From NCBI GenBank assembly GCA_900544395.1, contig UQVC01000020.1:1-46656 (forward strand): a stretch of DNA of 46,656 nucleotides, given 5' to 3'. Below the pieces are notes generated by a model, which saw only the letters and a list, made by a program, of their open reading frames with translations, ran no database searches and was not told the DNA's origin. Source of the DNA: an uncultured Ruminococcus sp. (GTDB lineage Bacteria; Bacillota; Clostridia; Lachnospirales; Lachnospiraceae). Position 1 is the first letter of the stretch; each line of letters begins with the position of its first letter. This document shows positions 33,101 to 40,269 of the stretch, piece after piece. Made by a program: the position numbers and the translations under genes.

Positions 33101-36100
33101 GTCATATACCTTAAATTCTGTTCCGGCAATCAATACGGATTTCTTTGTTTCATCGTCTTTTTTCACGATTTTCAGTTTTGCCTTAAACTCTTCATCCAGA
33201 AGCACTCGCCAGATCTGCGGCTCATTTGGATGATGTTCTGTGATATTCACTTCAAAATCATCGACCGGCTTGTAATTGTGCGGTGTTGTAGTTTCACGCA
33301 CGATATAGCTTCCAAATGGTAATGGAATACTGCAGGCATATCCTTTTTCATCTGTGAAAATCTCCGTTGCTCCATTTTCTCCACTCACTACTGGTTTGGC
33401 AGAATCAAAATCATAGCTTCCATCTGCTTTCTTTGTAAGGGAAGATTTCAGATAAACTGTAAATCCAGCTCCGGATAACAGATCTGCATCTGTCTTTCCA
33501 TTGTTGGCTGCTTTGATGATCTGGAATGGCTGCTTGATGACCTGCTCACTGGAAGTGCACTCTCTTTTTACTTCTGCTGACATATCTCCTTCATAACTGC
33601 ACGTAAGATCATGCTCTTCTGCATCTGCCAGGTATCCGGTCGGCGGAGTAATCTCTTTGACATAATATTTGCCAAGATATAAGCCATTTACAGAAGCCTG
33701 CCCTTTGTCATCTGTTGTAAGAGAAGCTACCTGCTCTCCTGCTTTATAAATAGTTCCCGTTGCTCCATCCGGGTGCACGATATCTTCACGGGCATACAGT
33801 CCATAAACTGCACCTTTCAGTGTGGCATCTCCCTGCGGTACTGCTTTTCCTGTCTCTTTATCCACTTTATAAAGATTGATCTTTACTGTCACACGGTCAT
33901 TGCTGAAGGTATGGGCAAAAGATACGGTTGCTTCTTTATCATTGGTGTAAGAAAACTTGAACGTATACACATCTTCTGTATTTCTTACATAGCCTTCCGG
34001 TGCCTGATCTTCTTTTACTGAATAGGAATATCCAATCGGAAGATCTGCTGTGAATTTTGCAGTTCCATCTGCTCCAGTAGTTGCTTTCTCAATCAGTGTT
34101 CCTTTTTTCACAACAACGGTTCCGTCTGCATTTCTAATATCATCGGATGCATACAGAGCAAAAATACCGCCTTTCAGTGGTTTCTTGGTGTCTTTATCCT
34201 GTTTTACTACAGAAACATCTGCTTTCTGTCTCTCGTTGTTAAAAGTCACATCTGCAAATACAACTTCTTTGTTCTGACCAGCATAAGTTAGAGTCACTGA
34301 CTTTTCTTCGCTGCCGTTATAGAAAGAGTCCGGTGCTTTTGTTTCTTTTACCACGTAGGTTCCAAGATGCAGGTTTTTCAGTGTGACAGAACCATTCTCA
34401 CCTGTTGTCAGGTTTTCTTTTACAAGGTCACCTTTGCTGTACACTTTTGTACCATAAGCAGTTACGATATCTGCCCCGGCATACACGTTATACACTGCAT
34501 TTTTCTGTCTGCGGTTTTCATACTGAAATACCGTTCCATTTTCACTGACCTCTGCTCCGGTCAGAACCTGTCCTTCTTTATAAATGGTAAGCTCTGCCAG
34601 CTGTTCCTTATTTTCTACGGTTACTGCTGAGGTCTTACTTGCTACCAGTTTTACATTTGTTGCCGTTGCATTTACTACATATCCCTGTGGTGCTGTGATC
34701 TCTTTCAGATAAACAGTATCCTGTGTCTTGATGATCGTAACAGAAGATTTTCCATTCTTATCTGTTGCCGGCATCTGAGTGATCAGCTTTGTACAAGCCT
34801 CATCGCTGTATACACCGAATACTGCACCTGCAAGATTGACATCCGCTGTATCGTCTTTCTTTACGATTTCGATCGTAGCCTGTTCAATCCAGGACACCTT
34901 TAAGCTTACATATTTTTCATCAGCAACACCTTCTCCAAATACAAATGCCAGATCCTGAACACTTGCATTCGTAGTCAGTTTATATGCTGAGTAATCTTTT
35001 GTAATACTTCCCTTCATTTTTGCAGAAAAAGTAGCATTTACATCTTTTGTCTGTGTCAGAGGCGCTGAAAGATAAAACGTGGTTCCTCCTCCAATTGTTA
35101 CGCTTGCACCTGCCGCACTTACATTTCCAGTAGATACATTATGGAGCTTTACTCCTTTTGGTAAGTCCATTGTGATTTTCTGCTGGGAAGATGCGTTGAA
35201 CTGAATGTTCTCCGTTCTCTGAACATTTCCATCTACATAAGCTTTTACATCTGGCTTTGAAAATGACATCGCTACATCTGGTATTTCCGGCTTATTCACA
35301 CAATAATTATAGAGTTCTTTTGCCAAATCCTCTCCTGTAGCATTTGTTCCGTAAAATGCATCACTACTTCCGTTGGCATATGATGCAGCCATGTGAATAA
35401 TGATGAATCTTTTTCCTTCTGAGAAATCCGTGTGTTTATTAGCGAAAAAACTTTCGCTTCCTGCGGCGTCTGTACCGTAATAACACACTTTTGCTAACGC
35501 CTGATTGTCTCCAATCTTTGTGATTATATAATTTCCAGATCCTGGTCCAGGTTTTGCTGGCTGTACACAATACGCAGTTGCTCTGACGCTTCCGTAGCTG
35601 ATATAGTACGGCTCTGTCAGATAGGTTCCAAGATTATAATCTGCATATCTATACAGAGGTCCTTTTTCGATTGTTACTTGCTGTGTACTTCTTGCTGAAT
35701 AAGCCGAAACTGCTTCAAATGTTGCAAACTCTCCTTCTTCCATAGAATCTAGATCCACACCTTCGTCTCCTGCCTGTTCCAAAACATCATGAAGCTCTAA
35801 CCCTGATTCTTCATCATAGGTATCCTGATTCTGTGCCTGCTCTACCAAATCATCAAATTCATCAGCGTCAATATCGGTAATCTCCGAGTCTGCTTCTGAA
35901 CCCTCCGCTTCTTCTGTCTGCTGTTCACTGCCAGCTGTTTCGGACTCAGTCACTGCTTCACTCCCTGCCGCCTCTGTCTGTACTTCTGTTTCTTTCTCAC
36001 GCACAATCAGTTTTCGGCTGACCTGGTACTTCGGATGCTCCTGATTTACCGGTTCCACATAATAGACCGCTTTGTAAGTGTCCGCATGATCTGTCGTAAA

Positions 36101-36403
36101 ATCCTCATCCTTGTCGTTCTTTGCTTCCTCAAATGTGACTTTGACCTTGTTATCATCCTTGATTTCCAGTCCTGTGTAGTCTGATTTCACATCAAATACA
36201 CTGCCTGTTTCGATTTCATAATCTTTGGCAGTCACCACCTCATCTTCATCCAGAAGGTCTTTCACTTCATCATAAAGTGGAGGTTTTTTCTCTGGCTGGA
36301 TCTCCGCTGCATATGCAGTCATCGGAGATAGCACTGTACTAAGCATTGTCATGCCTGCCAGCAAGCCAGATACTACTTTTCTAAAATTACCTTTTTTCTT
36401 CAT
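30110..36403 (-). CDS. SpaA/Cna_B-repeat surface adhesin with thioester-like domain and sortase signal
   Basis: A 2,097-residue cell-wall protein. Residues 1-33 are a signal peptide (KKKGNFRKVVSGLLAG, ending AYAAE). After an acidic linker, about 245-365 resembles a thioester adhesin domain with YCVQPAK (Cys279). By my count 14 Cna_B/SpaA-type domains follow, each with a lysine strand such as VEISKTDITG or VSVVKQDKDT and a closing E.APxGY motif, the layout that forms Lys-Asn isopeptide bonds. Domains 9, 12 and 13 are a shorter subtype with WTS.EE.H.I. The C-terminus has NAPKTGD, a sortase-type variant of LPXTG, then a membrane span and the basic tail RKKKNRK. Surface adhesins of this kind are regular parts of Tn1549-like elements and may promote mating contact or host binding. 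It is flanked by terminator hairpins on both sides. Confidence 0.95.
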   Translation of the reverse strand: MKKKGNFRKVVSGLLAGMTMLSTVLSPMTAYAAEIQPEKKPPLYDEVKDLLDEDEVVTAKDYEIETGSVFDVKSDYTGLEIKDDNKVKVTFEEAKNDKDEDFTTDHADTYKAVYYVEPVNQEHPKYQVSRKLIVREKETEVQTEAAGSEAVTESETAGSEQQTEEAEGSEADSEITDIDADEFDDLVEQAQNQDTYDEESGLELHDVLEQAGDEGVDLDSMEEGEFATFEAVSAYSARSTQQVTIEKGPLYRYADYNLGTYLTEPYYISYGSVRATAYCVQPAKPGPGSGNYIITKIGDNQALAKVCYYGTDAAGSESFFANKHTDFSEGKRFIIIHMAASYANGSSDAFYGTNATGEDLAKELYNYCVNKPEIPDVAMSFSKPDVKAYVDGNVQRTENIQFNASSQQKITMDLPKGVKLHNVSTGNVSAAGASVTIGGGTTFYLSAPLTQTKDVNATFSAKMKGSITKDYSAYKLTTNASVQDLAFVFGEGVADEKYVSLKVSWIEQATIEIVKKDDTADVNLAGAVFGVYSDEACTKLITQMPATDKNGKSSVTIIKTQDTVYLKEITAPQGYVVNATATNVKLVASKTSAVTVENKEQLAELTIYKEGQVLTGAEVSENGTVFQYENRRQKNAVYNVYAGADIVTAYGTKVYSKGDLVKENLTTGENGSVTLKNLHLGTYVVKETKAPDSFYNGSEEKSVTLTYAGQNKEVVFADVTFNNERQKADVSVVKQDKDTKKPLKGGIFALYASDDIRNADGTVVVKKGTLIEKATTGADGTAKFTADLPIGYSYSVKEDQAPEGYVRNTEDVYTFKFSYTNDKEATVSFAHTFSNDRVTVKINLYKVDKETGKAVPQGDATLKGAVYGLYAREDIVHPDGATGTIYKAGEQVASLTTDDKGQASVNGLYLGKYYVKEITPPTGYLADAEEHDLTCSYEGDMSAEVKRECTSSEQVIKQPFQIIKAANNGKTDADLLSGAGFTVYLKSSLTKKADGSYDFDSAKPVVSGENGATEIFTDEKGYACSIPLPFGSYIVRETTTPHNYKPVDDFEVNITEHHPNEPQIWRVLLDEEFKAKLKIVKKDDETKKSVLIAGTEFKVYDLDNKKYVEQVTTYPVTTTHKSYFTDSQGYLIMPKNLKIGHYRIEEVNAPEGYTINKNYVEIAVDANTAYQMDSESGDAIITVDYENHPVKGKLTIYKKGEMLTGFKKDFVYEERYLKGAEFNVYAAENIYTPDYQKDENGNRQLIYAKDALVTTVTTGEDGKAVADNLPLGSYYVVEKTAPEGFVLNHDRSEVAFVYANQDTPVIEQEVTVGDDRQKVAIQVEKQDAENGATVAGAVFGIYNKADIKVDGKVIVKADTLLQEMTSDNDGLAVCTLDLPLGQYYVKELKAPAGFVSSDEVLNLDAYYQGQDVKTVKLKTVKKNQPTTVEITKSDVTTGVELDGAKLTVLDKEGNVVDQWTSVKDQPHVIKRLTVGEEYTLREEMAPYGYLKATDVKFTLEDTAEIQKVEMKDEVPTGLLIINKNGEFLDKVTLLDNVKGTVEHFFEYVTGSLSNVTFDVFAAEDIKAADGVSEDYFKADEKVGTITTDSNGIAQMEDLPAGKYYVKEVKTAHGYVLDGETRYVDLSYRDQDTLVITYDEKWQNARQKVKVTVLKKEKDTERVLAGGVFGLYTSEDIKNTKGEVLLEKDSLIEQRVTDEKGQITFTADLPVDGKYYVKEIFAPDGFVTTEEVQEFTFEYAGEDQAEVSYDFTFENQPTTVELSKTDLTTGKELPGAHLKVTDSDGNTVDEWTSTEESHVIKELVVGKEYTLTETKPADGYVTAESITFTVENTAEVQKHEMKDDVTKVEISKTDITGETEIPGAKLTILDKDDQVVESWTSTEEAHYIEKLPIGKYTLREEQAPKGYLLTADVTFEVKDNGEIQKVAMKDDTAKGKVILNKTDKSSGEPLKGVEFELRDSKGKVLEILKTDAAGHAESKLYEIATFKNGKYDTAIKYYLVETKTLDGYTLDQTKHEVTFAYANDSTPVVEVTFNLTNEKPEVPETPNTLDTPQSHEETKVSNAPKTGDSTNIWLPILLLVISTGGMAGLYIRKKKNRK

Positions 36404-36434
36404 GCTAAGGTCCTCTCTTTCATAATATTTGTAT

Positions 36435-36461
36435 TAAAACAGACAGTCCTTAGACTGCCTG
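36435..36461 (-). terminator. terminator/attenuator between topoisomerase and adhesin genes
   Basis: On the minus strand CAGGCAGTC, loop TAAG and GACTGTCTG form a 9-bp stem with one G-U pair, followed by TTTT. It lies within the 69-nt gap between the two genes. Confidence 0.75.
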
Positions 36462-36472
36462 CAATACACTGC

Positions 36473-38545
36473 TTATCGTTGCGGGAAACTCAGATTGAAC
36501 TGCACATTTCCCTCGCCGGGATCAACCATCTCCACTGTTGCTTCATACTGTCTCCCTGTTTTTCTGGATACCAGATCCTTATAATGGATTTTTCCTTTAG
36601 ACAGGAACTTCTTTGCTGCCGCCTTATCCATCTTTTTCCCCTGGCTTGCAAGGAATTTATCATTCTTCCATAAGGCAAAAGCACAGTTCCGGTCAGAACA
36701 GTAAAAGTTTACTTTTCCTTCCCTGACATCAGCTCCACAGCGGGGACATTTGCCAATGACTTCTCCTTTTGCTTTTCCCTGAAACTGCTCTTTCTTTTCT
36801 TCTGAAATCCCCTGATATCTGGCAACCAGTTCCTGCATCAGCTCTGTAATCCCATTTAGGAATTCATCTGCTGTCTCTGTATTCTGGGCAATGTGATTCA
36901 ATGCCATTTCCCACTCTGCTGTCATCTTCGGAGATTTAATCTCATCCGGCAGAACCGTAATCAGGACATTGCCATCATCTGTCGGCACCAGATTTTTCTT
37001 TTCCCTTTTCACAAAACCAGACTGAATCAGTTTTTCAATGATTGCTGCCCTTGTTGCCGGTGTGCCAAGTCCTTTCTTTTCTGTATCTTCGGTCAGTTCT
37101 TCATTCCCTGCACGTTCCATCGCAGAAAGCAGGGTATCTTCTGTGTACTGTTTCGGTGGCTGTGTAAAATGCTCCGATACAAAAGAATCACAAGGACCGT
37201 AATGCTTGCCATCCCAGATATCCAGCTCCGGCTCTTCTTTTTCACTCTTTACGCCAAAGAACTGTTTCAATTTATTTTCGATCGACTTGAATCCTTCCTG
37301 CTTTGTTTTCTTTGCTGAGAGATAAAACGTATGATAATTACAGGTAATCTGGCATTTATGGCTTTCATAAATATAAGGATCTGCGGTTGCTGTCAGTACC
37401 CTGGCACTGATCAGATACAAAATCTTGCAGTTTCGTTCTTTCAGTTTACCTATATCTGCCTTTGCTACTTCCACGGTCGGGATAATTGCATGGTGATCAG
37501 ATACTTTCTTTGAATTTAATACCTTACTCACGTCCGGCTGATATTCCAGCCCTTCGGCATAGGGCATTTTCCCAAGTAACATCTGAATCAGAGTTTCTGT
37601 GCTTTCTCCCATCTCATCTGTCAGATACTGGCTGTCTGTTCTCGGATAAGTGACAAGTTTCTGCTCATACATCTCTTGCACGGCATCCAATGTCTGTTGA
37701 GCGGTATAGCCAAACATTCTGTTTGCTTCCCTCTGCAGAGTGGTCAAATCATAAAGCTTCGGAGGACGGACCGTTTTCTCTTTCACATCATCCTTCTCCA
37801 CTTCGCACATCCGCTCTAGGCAGTCCTCAGCCACTTTATCTGCATCCTCTTTTTTCTGAAAATGCTCCGTGACTGCATCCATATCATCAAACTTGATATG
37901 AGCCATATAATATTTTTCTTTGGTAAATTCCTTGATCTTCTGATTTCGATCCACGATCATGGCAAGTGTTGGTGTCTGTACTCTTCCAACTTTCAGATTC
38001 TGGTTATACAGAACGGAAAAAAGACGGCTCGCATTGATTCCCACCAGCCAGTCAGCCTTTGCCCTGCAAAGTGCTGACTGATAGAGACTGTCATAACACG
38101 AACCGTCTTTTAATGACGCAAATCCATCTTTAATTGCCTGTTCTTCCATAGATGAGATCCAGAGTCGCTTCATCGGCTTTTTACATCCTGCCTGCTCATA
38201 CACCAGACGGAAGATCAGCTCACCTTCACGTCCTGCATCAGTGGCACAGATCACTTCATCTACTTTGGAATCTCTCATAAGTTTCTTTAAGATTCCAAAC
38301 TGCTTTTTCGTACCTTCCAATACCTTATGTTTCCAACATTCTGGCACAATCGGCAGATCATCATATCTCCATTTTTTATATTTTTCATCGTATTCCGATG
38401 CATCACATAATCCAACCAGATGTCCTACGCACCAGGAAACGATATAACCGTTTCCCTCCACGTAGCCATCTTTTCTTGTTCTGGCTCCAAGCACGGAAGC
38501 CAGTGCCATCGCAACCGATGGCTTTTCTGCAATCACTAATTTCAT
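36473..38545 (-). CDS. topB: DNA topoisomerase III (type IA) of the conjugative element
   Basis: A 690-residue type IA topoisomerase. The TOPRIM domain opens with LVIAEKPSVAMALASVLG and has CATDAGREGELIFRLVY with the metal-binding acidic residues; GINASRLFSV and GRVQTPTLAMI follow; the catalytic Tyr lies in LVTYPRTDSQYL. SDHHAIIPT and GLGTPATRAAII are also typical of TopB. The C-terminus has a zinc-ribbon-like CPRCG..C..C segment and an RQYEATVEM ending. It removes tangles from single-stranded or replicating element DNA. Mobile-element copies of this gene usually sit, as here, between the transfer genes and the large helicase gene. The ATG at 38545 directly follows the stop of the DUF4366 gene, and GGAGCAGGAG supplies the ribosome site. 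Confidence 0.96.
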   Translation of the reverse strand: MKLVIAEKPSVAMALASVLGARTRKDGYVEGNGYIVSWCVGHLVGLCDASEYDEKYKKWRYDDLPIVPECWKHKVLEGTKKQFGILKKLMRDSKVDEVICATDAGREGELIFRLVYEQAGCKKPMKRLWISSMEEQAIKDGFASLKDGSCYDSLYQSALCRAKADWLVGINASRLFSVLYNQNLKVGRVQTPTLAMIVDRNQKIKEFTKEKYYMAHIKFDDMDAVTEHFQKKEDADKVAEDCLERMCEVEKDDVKEKTVRPPKLYDLTTLQREANRMFGYTAQQTLDAVQEMYEQKLVTYPRTDSQYLTDEMGESTETLIQMLLGKMPYAEGLEYQPDVSKVLNSKKVSDHHAIIPTVEVAKADIGKLKERNCKILYLISARVLTATADPYIYESHKCQITCNYHTFYLSAKKTKQEGFKSIENKLKQFFGVKSEKEEPELDIWDGKHYGPCDSFVSEHFTQPPKQYTEDTLLSAMERAGNEELTEDTEKKGLGTPATRAAIIEKLIQSGFVKREKKNLVPTDDGNVLITVLPDEIKSPKMTAEWEMALNHIAQNTETADEFLNGITELMQELVARYQGISEEKKEQFQGKAKGEVIGKCPRCGADVREGKVNFYCSDRNCAFALWKNDKFLASQGKKMDKAAAKKFLSKGKIHYKDLVSRKTGRQYEATVEMVDPGEGNVQFNLSFPQR

Positions 38546-39973
38546 TTACTCCTGCTCCTCTTCTTCATCTTCTAGTACCTCATCATTGAAATCTTCATCT
38601 TTCAAAACTTCTGTCCCTGCATTTTCCTGTTCTTCCTGCTCATCTGCATCGTCTACTTCCCGTTTTTCTGACTCTGAATCTTCGGATTCATTTTCATCCT
38701 CTTCCATCTCATCTTCATCATCATATTCATGTTTCGGTTTGTAGACTTTCAAGTAATAACCACCTGCCGCAGCTCCAACAGCAACCAATCCGATCAGTAG
38801 ATAAGTCCCTGCTGAACTTTTGTCTTCTGGCATCTGAATTTCATCCTCTACCTTATCTTTCTCATCTGTCTCTGTCGTTTCCGGCTTTTCTTCTTCAGCC
38901 TGTTTCTCTGGTTCTGCATAAACCGTATCCACTTCCGGAAGTGTCACAGAATCAGAAAGTGTGAAGTTCATCAGATCTTTCTCACTGACTTCGGTAAGGA
39001 AATACACATTATCCTGAGATTTTGAATTGTCGATGATCAGATAAAAAATCTTACCACTCTTAGTTGAAATGGTATAAAACTCTTTTGTGCCTTTCGTAGC
39101 TGTTTTGGTAACAGAATCTGCTGTCTCGCCTTCTTTATTAAGCTGTTCCTCAATACCTGTCACTGTCCGATCATCCACAGTTCCTTTTGCATCTGTTGGC
39201 TCAGAAGCCTGTGCATCCTGCGGAAGTGGTGAAGTCGTTGTTTTCTCAGTCCCAGTTGCATCTGCACTGGTCGTGGTTGCCATCGCACCATTGCTGTCAC
39301 TTGAAGTTTTCTGTTTCTCTGCCTGCTTCTTTGCCCATTCATAATAAGGATTCTGCAACACATACTTTTCAGAAGTATTTCCGGCACCATCCGTTACCGT
39401 GATTTCAATCTGTTTTGTTGTAAAATCTTTCTGTGTCAGTTGCACTCTCAGCATTCCATCCTTCAGATCTGTATAAGTGGTGCCATTAACTGTCACAGAA
39501 GTAATGCCGGAAACGGTATCATTTCCCTGAATCGTCAGTACACCATCTGTCAGAGATGCAGAAAGCGTAGGCTTTTCTGTGTCATAACACTTAATAGAGC
39601 GATTCTGCTCATAGACCTTCCCCTCACCATCTGTCACACGCACATAGACCGTCTGATTACCAGTAATGGAAATACTTCCATTCCCTGTCACATCCTGCCA
39701 GCTTCCGTCTTTCCCAGCTTTCGCTTCAATTTTTGTGATAGAAAATCCTTCTGGCATATGACTGGCATCCACAGTAATTGCGACTGCCGTTTCCCCCTGT
39801 CTCCAGCCATCTGGCTTTTCAATCGTAATTGCGGGTGCTGTATTCTCTGCCGCTAACACACTCTGTGTCTGCAACATAGGCGATGTCAGGCAAAGAATCG
39901 TTGTTGCCGCAAGCAATCCTTTTTTCACGCTATTTTTAGATTTCTTCTGTTTCATCTTCTCTAAATTCATCAT
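38546..39973 (-). CDS. DUF4366-family secreted/membrane protein of the conjugative element
   Basis: A 475-residue exported protein: the signal peptide VKKGLLAATTILCLTSPMLQ ends near VLAAEN; Ig-like segments follow (VRVTDGEGKVYEQN, ITVTDGAGNTSEKYV, the BIg-type style of Gram-positive surface proteins); then a Thr/Ser-rich linker, a conserved core FYTISTKSGKIFYLIIDNSK with VYFLTEVSEKDL, a membrane span AGTYLLIGLVAVGAAAGGYY, and a very acidic cytoplasmic tail rich in Asp and Glu. The FYTI..SGK.FYLIID core is the hallmark of DUF4366 proteins of Tn1549-like elements, whose function is unknown. The start overlaps the end of the DUF4315 gene, and AAGGAGG lies about 12 nt before it. Confidence 0.9.
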   Translation of the reverse strand: MMNLEKMKQKKSKNSVKKGLLAATTILCLTSPMLQTQSVLAAENTAPAITIEKPDGWRQGETAVAITVDASHMPEGFSITKIEAKAGKDGSWQDVTGNGSISITGNQTVYVRVTDGEGKVYEQNRSIKCYDTEKPTLSASLTDGVLTIQGNDTVSGITSVTVNGTTYTDLKDGMLRVQLTQKDFTTKQIEITVTDGAGNTSEKYVLQNPYYEWAKKQAEKQKTSSDSNGAMATTTSADATGTEKTTTSPLPQDAQASEPTDAKGTVDDRTVTGIEEQLNKEGETADSVTKTATKGTKEFYTISTKSGKIFYLIIDNSKSQDNVYFLTEVSEKDLMNFTLSDSVTLPEVDTVYAEPEKQAEEEKPETTETDEKDKVEDEIQMPEDKSSAGTYLLIGLVAVGAAAGGYYLKVYKPKHEYDDEDEMEEDENESEDSESEKREVDDADEQEEQENAGTEVLKDEDFNDEVLEDEEEEQE

Positions 39974-40229
39974 CAGACCTTGTTTCCTCCTTCTGTATTT
40001 CTACCCTGCCGGGCAGTTCATTTTTCATTCTTTTTTTGAAAGCTTCCAGCTCTGGAATGCTCATATCCATTGCACGGATAATTTTTACAATTTCCAGATT
40101 TTCCGCTTCTGTTTTTGCTATCTCCGCAGCCTTGAACCGCTTTAAGTCTGCTTCATATCTGGCTTTGGAAGCTTCCATTCTATCTTTGGCTTTTTCATAA
40201 TCTGCCGTTGCTTTTTCAAGACTTTTCAT
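39936..40229 (-). CDS. DUF4315-family coiled-coil protein
   Basis: A 97-residue charged, helical protein (SLEKATADYEKAKDRMEASK, then ARYEADLKRFKAAEIAKTEA and IVKIIRAMDMSIPELEAFKK), matching the small DUF4315 family encoded beside DUF4366 genes in Firmicute conjugative elements. The ATG at 40229 has AAAGGAG upstream; a longer reading to 40346 would overlap the hydrolase gene and lacks a ribosome site. Its end overlaps the start of the DUF4366 gene by 38 nt, so the two are probably coupled. The function is unknown; the shape suggests a structural or adaptor role near the transfer apparatus. Confidence 0.88.
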   Translation of the reverse strand: MKSLEKATADYEKAKDRMEASKARYEADLKRFKAAEIAKTEAENLEIVKIIRAMDMSIPELEAFKKRMKNELPGRVEIQKEETRSDDEFREDETEEI

Positions 40230-40269
40230 CGCTTCTCCTTTCCGGACGGCTGTTACACCGCCCTTTTCC

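Noticed and set aside
30110..36403. Tandem DNA repeats in the adhesin gene as a CRISPR or other repeat array
   Set aside because: The repeats are degenerate protein-domain repeats of about 88-120 codons with no constant short repeat or spacer pattern.
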